The notes beneath the pieces are model-generated. The model did not search any database and was not told the origin of the DNA. It was given only the letters and a program-made list of their open reading frames with translations. From Combretum micranthum (taxonomy: Eukaryota; Streptophyta; Magnoliopsida; Myrtales; Combretaceae), in contig JAMXBD010000205.1 in the NCBI GenBank assembly GCA_024138025.1, positions 870,501-934,500 on the forward strand: DNA of 64,000 bases, read 5' to 3'. Below are positions 1 to 11,202 of this stretch, in pieces. A program made the translations under genes and the position numbers. Each line of letters opens with the position of its first letter. The first letter of the stretch is position 1.

Positions 1-29
1 ATCACCTTGAATTCGTCTCCCAAAAGGGC

Positions 30-33
30 AATG

Positions 34-64
<31 letters not shown>

Positions 65-122
65 AAAGAAAGAAAAAGAAAAAAAAAGAAAAAAAAAGAA
101 AGAAAAAAAAAAAAAAAAAAAG
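30..122. repeat. Poly-A / GA-rich low-complexity tract
   Basis: Nearly uninterrupted A runs broken by single G residues. It lies in the 3' tail of the Tat-type element. Homopolymers of this kind are unreliable in length. Confidence 0.9.
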
Positions 123-1195
123 AGAACAAGAAAAAGATATTAGGCAAACAAGGTGATAAAAATCAATGATTTGAAAATACATAGCTCAAGATCATTAAAA
201 TTCAAAATTCATCAAGTCCCACCCACAAATTCCACCCTTTGGAGACTCTTTGGATCAAAGGAGTTGATTTATTAATACCCTTGAAACTAGGAACAAGTGC
301 ATTATCAAGTTTTCCTTAAGGGTTCTTGACTTGTAAACCCGGGATGTATTGAAATTTTTTTTAAAAAGCCTTTATGAAATATCCTTTTGATTAAAGCCAA
401 TGACCAAAAGCTCAAATTTTTTACCCAAGAAAAGTCCTGATAGATTAACCAAAATGTATCATTTACAAAACGGACTGTAATTTTTGGAATTCGAGTCATG
501 TGTGAAAATAAGCCAAAGAGTGTGGGAGGAAGTCCTCTTTAACTTAGTATTTCAAGCATAAGATAACCAATCCAAGTTCATGGGAATGACAAGAAAAAAT
601 GAGAATTAGTTTGCCCCAAAGGCAAGAAAGTCAAATTGGAGATTGTTGCCCCTTAATCAAGGAGGAGAAAAGAAGGCTACCAAGGATTGACCTTCAAAGA
701 AAATAAGTAAGGGAGAAGTTGTCGCTCATTAGCAATTTTGAAATCAATAAAATTCTTTGCTTGTTAGCAAAATTGAAAAATGATGAAATAAGTGAAAAAA
801 AGAGAGAAGTTTTTTCAAAAGTTTGTTTTTCAAAAAGAAAAGAACAAGAAAGAATAAAGGAATCTCTAAATTTTTAAAGAGATATAATTTTGAAAAAAAA
901 GAGAGAAGAGTTTTAAACTCAAAAGTTTTGAAAAAAGGCATTTGGCCTTAACAAAAATGAAAAAGAAGAAGTCTTGACTCAAGAAAAGTTTTCAAGTTAA
1001 CACAGTTTTCAAAAATCCAGTTTCCAGGAAGTTTTGTTCTTCTAATATCTAGGATCACTTGCTCAAAGGAGCGTCGTCCTATTGTTTGAAAAAATTAGGG
1101 TCACTTGCTCAAAGGAGCGTCATCCTGCCTTTAAGAATTATAGTTACCAGTCCAGCCAAGAATCAGTTCAAGTAGCACCAATTCAAACTAAAAAC

Positions 1196-1945
1196 CAAAG
1201 CCCATAGGTCTGGCAAATGACCAAACCAAAGCCCATAGGTCCGGCAAATGACCAAATTAAAGCCCATAGGTCCGACAATGACCTAGCAGTATTCTAAATC
1301 TAGACCTGACAGATGGTCTATCAGTTTTCAAAGTCTAGGCCCGACAGATGGCCTATCATTTTTCTAAGTCTAGACCCGACAGATGGTCTATCAGTTTTTT
1401 AGTCTAGGCCCGACAAATGGCCTATCATTTTTTCTAAATCTAGACCTGACAGACGGTCTATCATTTTCTAGGCCCGACAGATCGTCTATCATTTTTCAAA
1501 ATCTAGACCCGACAGACGGTCTATCGGTCTAGGCCCGACAGATGGCCTATCATTTTTCGAAATTTAGACCCGACAGACGATCTATCAGTCTAGGCCCGAC
1601 AGATAGCCTATCATTTTTCTAAATCTAGACCCGACAGACGGTCTATCAATCTAGGCCCAACAGATGGTCTATTAGTTTTCTAAATCTAGGTCCGATAGTT
1701 GACCTAGCAAATCTCAAAATCTAGACCTGACAGATGGTCTATCAGTTTTCTAAGTCTAGGTTCGACAGTTGACCTAGCAAATCTCAAAATCTAGACCCGA
1801 CAGATGGTCTATCAGTTTTCTGAGTCTAGGTCCGGCAGTTGACCTAGCAAATCTCAAAATCTAGACCCGACAGATGGTCTATCAGTTTTCTAAGACAGTT
1901 GACCTAGCGAATCTCAAAGTCTAAACTCGACAGATGGTTTAGCAC
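1196..1945. repeat. Tandem array of ~35-bp units, each a short hairpin
   Basis: About 18 units of roughly 35 bp. Each has a 6-bp inverted repeat around a loop close to CGACAGAT. Stem pairs seen include TAGACC/GGTCTA (1301-1320), TAGGCC/GGCCTA (1336-1355), TAGGTC/GACCTA (1267-1285) and CTAAAC/GTTTAG (1921-1942). Both arms differ together between units while the loop is nearly constant. The spacer between hairpins is close to atcagttttctaag. A few units have one mismatch or a G-T pair. Confidence 0.9.
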
Positions 1946-2193
1946 AAGATAAAAATCTCTTTGTTGAAAATAAAGGCTAAGCAAAAATGGGTTATCTTTT
2001 TGTCTTTGTGGAAAAAGTTTTGTTCAAACTTTACCACAAAGAGGGGCAGCTGTAGACACCCAATTTTTGCCCAATTAATTAAGGCTTAAATTTATAAAGT
2101 TAATTAAACAAAATCTTTATTTTTGTTAAACTCATTTTTCCAAAAGCCTTAATTAAGTAATGAGTTGGCTAAGTGATCGAGGCATAGGCCAAA

Positions 2194-2258
2194 TGGCCTG
2201 TTGGTTAAACACATTGACCCAAACACACACCCAAGCTCAAGGACCCAGGTTCAAATCC
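2194..2258 (+). promoter_or_regulatory. tRNA-like Pol III promoter boxes inside the Tat LTR
   Basis: TGGCCTGTTGG (2194-2204) resembles a box A. GGTTCAAATCC (2248-2258) matches the box B consensus GGTTCRANYCC. The boxes are 54 bp apart, as in tRNA-derived SINEs, and T runs follow (from about 2271). This could be a SINE-derived remnant captured by the LTR or chance. I cannot fold a complete tRNA here. Confidence 0.45.
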
Positions 2259-3199
2259 TAGCAAAGGCAAATTTTTGCCTTTTTATCATCTTATTTTTGC
2301 CTTTTCATCTATTTCAAAGTGACTTTTTGCCTTACTTTGCATCAGTTTTTAACTGACAAAACATCATTAATTGTTGAAATTGATGATGCCATTGCAAAGT
2401 AGTTATGGAGTATGAAAGATTAGTGCACAATTCATGTGTAAAAACAACCCAAAAGTCACAAAATTCGTGCTAAAAAAATTGAAAAAAAAAATGCAATTTG
2501 TGAAGCTTCAATTGTCCATTAATGAGAATTGATGAAATTAGACAATTAATCTACCCAAATTGGATGATCTGATGGAGAATATGAAAGATTAATCATCAAT
2601 TCATCGGTTTAAAACGAATTAAACACGAATTATTGATTAAATTCGTGCAAATGAAGAGGCAAAAATCGATTCGTTTTCGAAACAGTACGAAACGTAAAAT
2701 TGAGCTTGCAATCTATAAATAGAGGGTACTAGGATCAAAAGGCACAAGTCAATTTCGAAGAAATACACACATAACAAGATCAATTCGAAATTTTCGAATT
2801 AAGGACGTAGAATTCGAAATTTTCAAATTCGAAGTGATTTGATCAGATTTGGATCAAATTGAGTGTTTTAGGAGTATTACAAACTTGATTTTGATGTTTT
2901 AGTGTGCTTGGATTTACTCGAATTGATCGGATTCCTCTCTGTAATTTTTTTTATTTGCTTGAAATTTCACCGCCGGCAACCACCACCGCGAACCGCAGCT
3001 TTCGGTGGATCTGGGCACGAACCACCACCGCCACCAGCTGTGGCTCCCCCACAGGTGTCGGGCCGACAAACTCTCAGCCGCCGACGACCACCAGAGCCGC
3101 CGGAATCCTCCTCGAAAGGTCGCGACTTTGTCTTCTTCGCCCGACGAGTCAGATCCGACCCGAAAATCCGATGTCCAACCCGCCCCTTGGTCAACGGTC

Positions 3200-3535
3200 A
3201 ACGGTCAGCTCCGATCAGACGGCCCAGATTCAATCATCCAGATCAGACGGTCCAGATTTGATCAAGCAGATCAGCGGCCCAGATTCAATTTTCCAGATCA
3301 GACGGTCCAGATTTGATCAAGCAGATCAGACGGCCCAGATTTCATCAAGCAGATCAGGCGGTCCAGATTTCATCAAGCAGATCAGATGGCCCAGATTTCA
3401 TCAAACAGATCAGACAGCCCAGATTTCATCAAGCAGATTAACGCTCCAGATCGAGTCAATGAAATCAGACGGCTAGGATTGGTCTTCAGATCCGACGCTC
3501 CAGATCTGATCCGCTCCATCCAACGGCCCAGGTCA
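3200..3535. repeat. ~29-bp tandem repeat inside the Tat LTR
   Basis: Roughly nine imperfect units of the pattern cagatcagacggcccagatt followed by tcatcaag. The repeats are far more GC-rich than their surroundings and create the long overlapping open frames seen at 2902-3476. Confidence 0.85.
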
Positions 3536-3809
3536 GTCCGCATTATTTTATTATTAGTTTAGTATATAATTAATTTCAGAAAATAGTAAAAAATAGCAAA
3601 AAATAGTACAAAATTCATAAAAATTCACATAAAATTCAGAAAAATCCAGAAAAATCAAAATAATTATTTTTCATATAAATTTATTTTTTTATATATTTTT
3701 GAATATTTTTAATATGTATTTATACATAAATTGCTTTTAGAAATGTGTATTTAATGCATGGAAAATAATTTTAATATATTGTAAAATATTTTGAATATGT
3801 TGATTATTC

Positions 3810-3818
3810 AAAAAAAAA

Positions 3819-3849
<31 letters not shown>

Positions 3850-3856
3850 AATAATG
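3810..3856. repeat. AAT trinucleotide microsatellite
   Basis: Imperfect run of AAT/ATA units within the AT-rich part of the Tat LTR. Confidence 0.9.
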
Positions 3857-5207
3857 ATAAAAATAAATAAAAATGACAAAATTGGATTTGCCAAAACCAA
3901 AATTTAAAATAAAAAATGTGATTTTTGGACTTAGAAAAATATGTTTTCATGAAATAAACATCAATTGATTAGATCATAGGATCATCAAAAATGGTTTTCA
4001 CAAAAATTTAAAATTTAATGAACTTAAAGTGAGAAAAGTTCAAAAATATAAAATTGATCAACAAATTAAAGTTCTTTTTAAAAAAGAACTACGTTTTGTC
4101 TGATCTCGATTAGCGAGTACGTAGGCACCTGCGGGGCGACATTAAAACATAAAAAAAAAAATGTTTTTTTGTTTTTAAAATATTGTGAATAACTATTTTG
4201 TAAATATAAGTTTTTTGTTAAAAAAAGGAAATATATTTGTTGATACTGATATTCTAAAAAAAAAAAAAATGAATGATTTGACTTGTAAATATTTGTGCTA
4301 TAATGTTTTACTTAAGTTTTTTGAGCATGAAAAGGATAGATTATAAATTTAAAATTCCGAAAGTGGTAACCAATTTGGTTTTAATAGGTTAGCCCCCGAA
4401 TCCATGATATCTGGTTTTAAAAGTTTGGTTTTTAAATCAAATTTTCGCAGACTAGTAGCTAAGTTAGGATCAACAGACCCATTGATCCTAGCTTTTATTT
4501 TTTCCCGATTTATATCGGGTGCGACTCTAAAAAGTTTTCAACAATTAAAATTTCTTTTAACCCCTAGTCGAGGATTTATGTTAAATGGGTTCGGGTTTAA
4601 TGTAAATCGGGTTAGGAGAAATGAACCAGATAGTGGGAAAAATCCAGGCTCGACACTTAGTGAGAAATCAATATAAAATATTGCATTAGTACTCATGGAC
4701 AATTTCTAAATTAGATTAAACTCCGCCGCTTTCGCAATTGTAATTTAATCTCAATTTATGAATTCATATGAACCCTAATTTCCCTTCCGAGTTATTAGAA
4801 TTCTTATACACCAAAGATATGATGAATAATCAGAACTCAATATGAATATTTCATGATTCTAACTATCTTATAACATGGTTTCAAAGATCATTTTAGCACG
4901 TTTAAAGCTTCATCAACTTCCCACAAAAAGGATTTAGCTACTCATGGATGATGATTCAACAATCAGATAAGAAATTGCAAATGATTTCATTTTGATCAAA
5001 ATATTCAGATATTTGAATTGCATAAACGGAAAAGATCAGATATCACCAATTCAATATCTCAAAGCTTCACTTGCAAATTCTTGAAAAACTTCAATATCTC
5101 TTCAAAAATCTCTATGAAATGCTAATTCTAATCTATGTATTGTAGTGTATTTCAGAGTTACTTGGGATGATTTCTTGGATGATTCTAAAAGTGAGGAGCA
5201 GACTCCC

Positions 5208-5215
5208 TATTTATA
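5208..5215 (-). promoter_or_regulatory. TATA box of element A 3' LTR
   Basis: TATAAATA on the minus strand, conserved in the partner LTR at 16403-16410. It lies downstream, in element orientation, of the GC-rich U3 array. Confidence 0.6.
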
Positions 5216-5269
5216 GGAAAAATTTCATGCAAGACATTAAATGAAATTTGCTGTTTCACTTCGTACGCC

Positions 5270-5815
5270 TGCAATTATAGATCATACGCCAGCGGCTTAC
5301 AGGCGGCGTATCTTCAATTTCTCCCTTACGTAGGCAGTACACTGGCAGCCTTCAATATCGATTACACATGTAGGCCGCTTCTACGCCGGCGGCTTAGATG
5401 TAGATCTAGCCGGCGTATGTGATCAGAAATGAAGCGTTGGACTGATTTATAACGAGCGCCGTCCCAAAGCCGGTGGCTTACATACCGGCGTAGATATTCC
5501 AACAGATTTGTCTCTTCAGTTTCCTCCAAGCGTTTGATATCTTCATGTCGCTTCAGATCTATGATGTACACTACCTCAACGCTGGCGGCTTAGTAGCCGG
5601 CATATGCTGTAACTTCGTGTGCGCTGGTGACTTTCCAATTATGAGCTGCCGGCCTTCAAGTACGCTGGCTTCTTCATCCTCTACGCCGGCAGCTTTGAGG
5701 CGGCTTTCAGTGTGGTTGCAACTTATGCTCGGCAAAGCTGGCTGTGCTAGCAACGGCCTTTGGTGTAAGCCGTCTGAACGCCGGTGGCTTTGAATGTTGA
5801 AATGCCGGCCTTGAC
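5270..5815. repeat. GC-rich GCCGGC / GCC-box dyad array, LTR copy 1
   Basis: Repeated segments near tacgccggcggctta within otherwise AT-rich LTR DNA. They often come as inverted pairs, with one arm tacgccggc and the other gccggcgta (5382-5417). GGCGGCT, the reverse complement of the GCC box AGCCGCC, occurs for example at 5388-5394. Confidence 0.8.
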
Positions 5816-5959
5816 TTCAATTTTTCCTATTTTTGATTCAAAGTCTCTTGTTTTGATTTATTTGTCCAATTTAGTCCTGAAACATGAATTTTAATCAAAA
5901 CAAATATCCATTCTAGCTCTTGTGATCATCAACAAGTTGTATAAAATATGATCTTATCA

Positions 5960-5972
5960 ATTTCCCCACACT
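5960..5972 (-). promoter_or_regulatory. Polypurine tract of element A
   Basis: On the minus strand the sequence AGTGTGGGGAAAT lies directly before the LTR start TGATAAGATC. This is the expected position and composition of the plus-strand primer. Confidence 0.75.
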
Positions 5973-7684
5973 TGAACTTTTGCTTGTCCTCAAGCAAAAT
6001 AATGAAGAACAAAATGAAATCTCTTATAGATAGTACAAATTTTCCAATTTAATCACAATTTCTTTAACTTTTTTTTTCTTGTATCTATTGCTCTAATCAT
6101 ACCAATTTCTTGTAATTAGAGTACTATAATCAAAATTTAGAAGTTAATCCAACCAAAACAAGTTTTAATCTCAACTTTTAACTAAAGAACATTCTATTCA
6201 AAAGCAAATACTCAATCCACTATGGAAAAATACTCATTTAAACTTCAGTGGATTTCTAGTTTTTGTATATATTCTAAGTAACACAAAATGAAAGCATGTG
6301 GTATCTACTTTTTCCTTAGAATTTCTCCTTCTTTATTATAAGTCTCCTTCCTTTGCATATTTGCATTCATTTTTCTTTTTCTTTCTCGAGCATTTATTTT
6401 CTTTTTGGGAGGTTTTTGCCTCCATCTTTTTGCTTCTCAAAGCTCATAAATTAAACTTTTGTCATTCTTCCCTTCTCGTTACAGTGAGTTCATTGAGTTG
6501 GCACATCCTAGGCTCATCACCTAAGTGACCAGGTTTCAAAATACCCCTAAGAACTCTTCCTCACTTTAACATTCAAGTTCAGATACTCATAACTCAAAAT
6601 TTCAAGTCAGAGGAGTAATGGCTATGCTTGTTTCTTTCTTTTTGAATGCAATAACAATATCAAAGACTTATTTTTATGAAGGATCACTAAATTTAAAAGT
6701 TTCTTCTACCTCTTTCACTAAGTGTTAAAATTCAAAGAATATATACAAACTAAAATTTCCAAGAAGTAGACCTGTTTATTTTTCACAAAAGGACTCGACC
6801 AGCTCTTAAATTTCCAATTCCAAAGTTAAAAATAAAGTAAACTTATTCCTTAAGGATTTTACAACTTAATTTTAACTTAGTAAACCAATCACAACAGCAG
6901 GTAAGTAAGATACTCTCACAAGTCAATTTCATTGCTTTTCAGTCTTTACTTTGTACTATCTCCAATTTTAAGAGATTTTTGAAAAAAAAATTGGCAGAAT
7001 TTCTTCATAATTTGCTTTCAAATAAAAAATACAAGGTGGGTATTTTCAAATAACAGCAGACAACAGATCATATTTATCACTTCAATTCAACACTTCATTC
7101 AATTTTGTCCCTTCCCTCACACTTCAACCAAACAGTGTCCTCACTGTTTTGCAACAAATAAAACATAGGAAAGGAATAAGAAATGAATTGGATACTTCCC
7201 TGAAGTCAGCCGTTTCATAGTCATCAAAATTTTGCATTGCAAGAGAATTTGCTTTGCTGGCTTTCCTGAAACCACTACAAAAGAAAGACAAAAACAAAAA
7301 ATAAACGCAAAAATAAAAGCAGAAAAAATAATAAAGGAGTTCATCCACAGGAACTTGGGTACTCAATAAATATACAGGCCAATAAGAATAAAAATAATAA
7401 AGATCAAATGAGAGCTAGCAGGATCTCTAGCTCTCTGGACCTGGACTCTGTCTGCTGCTACCATCAGGAGTATGTCTCTGAGTGTCTCCTGGGCTGGCTG
7501 TCCATGTGTGCTCTGAACTAAGCCTATCTAAGTGATGTGACTTAGAGGAAGTCTGATATGTCATGCCAGCCCCTGTCTCTAGGCTAATGCAGCAAATGGC
7601 CATCTTCAACGCCTCAAAGATAGTCTTCCGAAACTTCTTGTTCTTCTTCCTTTCCTTCTCTTGACTATCCCTAAACTCCTGGCT
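5973..7684 (-). other. Non-coding 3' region of element A
   Basis: About 1.7 kb between the ATHILA-type ORF and the polypurine tract. It is AT-rich; its short ORFs have no recognisable motif. I see no gene. Confidence 0.6.
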
Positions 7685-8698
7685 CTAGCGCTTCAGCTCC
7701 TCAACATCCAGCCTAAGCTGGTCCATACCATACGCTGATGAAGTACCTACAGGAGGAGGAGGAGCGGATGTGGATGGAATCTCAAATGGAGCATCTCCAG
7801 GAAAGATATCGTGGAGCTCAACCTCCTCTAAAACCGGTGGCTGTGCTCCTCTAGGGTTTTTCAGCAATCCCCAGCCGCGGAATGGTGCAGATGTGATCTT
7901 CTTGCACTTAAATACCTCATCGTCCTGTGGAGGCTCAAAAATGTCCATCCCTTTCAGCAGTCTAGTGATGTAGCCTCCACAACACAGGCCTCAAGTCCTG
8001 GTGTCATCTGCCTGCCGGTTTATAAAGTTCGTTATCTCCACCCCAAGGTCAATCCTATAGCCTTTGATAAGGCTAAACAAATAGAACATGTCGAACGTAG
8101 TCACCTTGTTGTGACTGGTCTTCTTGCAACTTAGGGTGTGTGCAAGAATATGGTGGAGCAACTTGTGCTCGACAACACGAAAGGACGTGGCCAAAGACTT
8201 GTATGGGATAAAGTGCTCATTTGCTCGCTCAGGAGCAACCAGCTGGAACCAATATGCCTCCTGGGTCATGTCCTCCGGCCAACTATTCGGCAGATTCCTA
8301 TTGTCTGCTTCATTATCATACAGTCCCAGTATGTGGCCCATCTCCTTCAATTTCACCTCCCTAATCTGCCCGAATGCCTGGAACTAGAAAGTAGACTCCT
8401 CTCTATCTGGAATGTTCTTCAGTGTGGACAAGAACTCTATTGTCAAGTCCTTGTATGCTGGCTCCCGAAAATCAAATAGCCGGATCCATGCTGGATCTTG
8501 AACAATCTCTCTAATCTGGTCAATGATCCCAAATTCATCCAGCAGGCACCAGTCTAAATACTGGGTATTTAAGAAATCCATCTTTACGAGCCTCTTCTTT
8601 CTATCTTTTGCGTACTGCTGACTAGACAGCAGATTTTGGTTCTGTGAACCCGATGTAGAGGCGTCAGTGGTCTTTTGTCGCTTTTGTCTTGGAGCCAT
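7685..8698 (-). pseudogene. ATHILA-type ORF downstream of pol, two in-frame stops
   Basis: One continuous frame runs from ATG at 8698 to 7685 (about 338 codons). It is broken by a TAG at 8384-8386 and a TGA at 7991-7993, and the similarity pattern continues across both. The N-terminal part is basic and Ser/Gln-rich (MAPRQKRQK). The middle has the pattern DPAW..LF..REPAY..L..EFLSTL, which I recognise from the plant ATHILA ORF-1 / plant transposon protein family. The C-terminal part is acidic and Pro-rich. There is no convincing signal peptide or membrane segment. Its position after integrase is that of the extra ORF of Athila elements, sometimes called env-like; its function is unknown. TTATTTGCAG lies just before GAATGG at the start and could be a splice acceptor. 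Confidence 0.7.
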
Positions 8699-8740
8699 TC
8701 CTGCAAATAATTTGAATTCAATTAGAAATAAGGAATGCAC

Positions 8741-9479
8741 AATTTCAATGATTTTGAAGAATTTTTATATCAAGGCATATAACTAGTAGAGCTATTGATC
8801 ATGAAATTAAATGAACCATTTACACTTGCAAAACAATATGAAAGCTGGTAGCTTAGGCTTGCCAGCTCAGAATTGAACGTTAAAATTTCAAATGTTTCAA
8901 ACAAAAATGATTTAAAAAAATTTTTCCTTATATTCCAAAATCACTTTTATACTGAAATTTTCATAAAATTCGAGCACAATTTCAAATTCCAATTTCAATT
9001 CGAGCAAATTTGAGCACAATGCAAGAATTGGAGCTACTAACTAATATGAAAACTTTCAAATCCAGCAGCTGTAACATCAATTCCAACAAACCCCAATTTC
9101 GAATTTCAAAACTATCAAGAACCCTAATTTTCAATCTGAGCAGTAATCGTGAATCAACACATCATAGCTTGCAATAACAATATATGGAACGAAATGTAGC
9201 TTCAACAGCATATCAAAGTCATTCAAGCAATCAATTTCATCAAGAACGGACATCAATATCAAAGTCAGTCATTCAATCCCAAATCGACAGATTATACAAT
9301 GTAAAGTAATGTAATTGAATCCAAGAACTAAGAGTAAAAGATCATTGAAAACTTACTTGGATATGGATTCAACGCAATGGATGATGGGAATAGGAATGGA
9401 TTCTTTGATTGAGAGCGAGAGAGGGAGAGTGAGTATGAGAGAATGAGAAAGAGAGAGAGGATTCGTACCTGTTAAAAGC
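8741..9479 (-). other. Non-coding spacer of element A
   Basis: AT-rich DNA upstream (minus strand) of the ATHILA-type ORF, between it and integrase. It includes a GA-rich patch (9411-9462). No ORF or known motif is visible. Confidence 0.5.
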
Positions 9480-9935
9480 AATCTGCAGAACCTACGTCGA
9501 CATTTCTGTCATGTACGTCGGCGGCTTACAGCTAGTGTAACTTAAAAAAATACATACCAAGAGCATCAAGCTGGTAGCTTACCCATTTACACAGCCGGCT
9601 TATGTGGATACGCCGGCTCAAAGCTGGCGGCTTATAATCCCAGGTGCCGGCTTTGATCGGGAATTTTCAGAAATCAAGAAATCTTGCACATACGCCGGCA
9701 CTAAGCCGGTGGCGTTCACTTTCCTTTGCTGGTGTAAATCTTGTGCTTCCAGCGCTGGCACATAAGCCGGCGGCCTTGACCTTTCCCTTGCCGGCTTCTT
9801 TTGCGGTGCTCACCTACTTCTTTACTGACCTTTATGCCGGCTTAAAGCTGGCGGCGTTGAATCGACTTTCATTGTTTTTTCAAAGCTTGCTCAAGGCTGG
9901 CAGCCTGAGCCGGCTTCAGCATTTTTTCATTTTTT
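9480..9935. repeat. GC-rich GCCGGC array in the internal region of element A
   Basis: Same style of repeats as in the LTRs of A: cggcggctta, gccggctt and ctggcggctta recur about a dozen times. Here they lie between integrase and the extra ORF, not in an LTR. The 130-codon plus-strand ORF at 9644-10036 is a by-product of this array. Confidence 0.75.
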
Positions 9936-10070
9936 TAATCATAAAATCCTGCCACACTAATAACCAAGTTAGTAAAAACAAAACAAATAAAACTATTCTA
10001 AAATTAGACATGGGTTGCCTCCCAAGAAGCGCTTAGTTTAAAGTCGCTTAGCCCGACTTTCCTGATCTGA

Positions 10071-11202
10071 TTATGGTTCTTTGAGATTCATGACAGTAGT
10101 AGTACTGTCAAGATTTTCCCCTTCAAAATAATATTTGAGCAGTTGCCCATTCACTTTAAAAGTCCAATCATCTGCAGTTTTTAATTCCACCGTGCCATAT
10201 GGAAAAACTTTTGCAATCTCAAATGGTCCCGACCATCTTAACCGTAATTTTCCAGGAAACAACTTCAAACGAGAATTGTAAAGTAAAACTTTTTGTCCAG
10301 GCAAAAATTCTCGTTTGATGATGTTTCTATCATGCCATTTCTTTGCTCGTTCCTTATAGATACGAGCACTTTCAAATGCCTCATTCCTCCATTCTTCCAG
10401 CTGATTCAATTGAAGCAATCTGTTTTTACCTGTAGCTTTTTCATCAAAGTTAAGAAATTTTATGGCCCAATATGCCTTGTGCTCAAGTTCTACAAGAAGA
10501 TGACATGATTTACCAAAAACAAGTATATATGGGGACATTCCAATAGGGGTTTTAAAAGCAGTCCTGTAAGCTGATAATGCATCATCTAATTTTGAAGACC
10601 AATCTTTTCTTGATGCATTAACAGTTTTTTCCAAAATCCTTTTTATCTTTCTATTGGAAACTTCAACTTGCCCACTAGTTTGTGGATGATAGGGGGTAGC
10701 CACTTTATGTGTAACACCATATTTTGCTAAAAGTTTTTCAAATTGCTTGTTACAAAATTGAGACCCCCCATCACTAATTATAGCTCTGGGCACCCCAAAT
10801 TTGGTAAAAATGTTCTTTTTCAAAAATTTTAAAACTACTCGGGCATCGTTTGTTTGTAAAGCAACAGCTTCAACCATTTTGAAACGTAATCAACTGCCAT
10901 AAGTATATATTTATTTGAAAAAGATGAGGGAAAAGGACCATAAAGTCAATCCCCCAAACATCAAAAAGCTCAATTACCAGAATATTGTTTTGTGGTAATT
11001 CATGTCGTTTAGAAATGTCACCTGCCTTTTGACATTGAGCACATGACATAATGAAGTTCCTATGTCACGAAATAAGTTAGCCAATAAATCGAGATGATAA
11101 ACACTTTAGCTGCAGTCCTTTGAATACCAAAGTGTCCCCCTGCTTCTCTTGAATGACGTGTTCTAAGATGCTCAGTGATCAGATTCGGTACACATCTTCC
11201 AA
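10071..11202 (-). pseudogene. Integrase of element A
   Basis: The zinc-binding tail CAQCQKAGDISKRHELP is readable near 11045-10995. The first catalytic Asp lies in GIDF (about 10955), then a frame break. An open frame from 10877 to 10071 (268 codons) holds the second Asp in IISDGG and the Glu in SGQVEVSN, 35 residues apart, giving the D,D(35)E triad. The C-terminal part has the GPF/Y-type motif [14 protein letters not shown]. The enzyme inserts retrotransposon cDNA into the genome. The catalytic core looks well kept, but the N-terminal part is split from it. Confidence 0.85.

Larger units (their letters stand above)
1..2050 (+). mobile_element. 3' non-coding tail of a Tat/Ogre-type LTR retrotransposon (truncated by window edge)
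   Basis: No coding region is visible. The segment starts with a purine-rich low-complexity stretch (about 30-122), continues as A/G-rich DNA, and then holds a tandem hairpin array (about 1196-1945). It ends in a polypurine tract (about 2036-2050, ending gaggggcagc) directly before an LTR that starts TGTAGACACC. A polypurine tract just before the LTR makes this the 3' end of a plus-strand element. Long non-coding 3' tails with tandem repeats are known in the Tat/Ogre group. The gag-pol part lies left of the window, so the lineage rests on LTR ends and tail structure only. Confidence 0.6.
2051..4655 (+). mobile_element. 3' LTR of the Tat/Ogre-type retrotransposon
   Basis: The LTR starts TGTAGACACC directly after the polypurine tract and ends GGCTCGACA at 4655, giving TG...CA ends and 2605 bp. 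The sequence after it (from 4656, CTTAG...) continues the LTR of element A exactly where the other A copy reads through (15865), so the right boundary is fixed by comparison. CTTAG is the expected right target duplication; the left one lies outside the window. The conserved motif near 4117-4131 (gcgagtacgtaggca) is typical of the R/U5 part of Tat-type LTRs. ORFs of up to 190 codons at 2902-3476 overlap in several frames in a GC-rich patch and look fortuitous. Confidence 0.75.
4656..5959 (-). mobile_element. 3' LTR of element A, truncated by the Tat insertion
   Basis: Aligns along its length with 15865-17148. In element orientation it starts TGATAAGATC at 5959, next to the polypurine tract. 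A TATAAATA box lies on the minus strand at 5208-5215. The U3 part (about 5270-5810) carries GC-rich dyads around GCCGGC and GGCGGCT. Confidence 0.85.

Noticed and set aside
1196..1945. CRISPR-like array
   Set aside because: Spacers are not unique, units are mutually similar and palindromic, and the setting is a plant retrotransposon.
2902..3476. Long plus-strand ORF (190 codons) and overlapping ORFs on both strands
   Set aside because: They lie in a GC-rich tandem repeat inside an LTR, in all frames at once, with no domain.
5545..5793. ORFs duplicated at 5545-5793 and 16735-17004
   Set aside because: They recur only because they lie in the two LTR copies of element A; the GC-rich dyads create them.
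9644..10036. 130-codon plus-strand ORF
   Set aside because: It is antisense to element A, made by the GC-rich repeat array, and has no motif.
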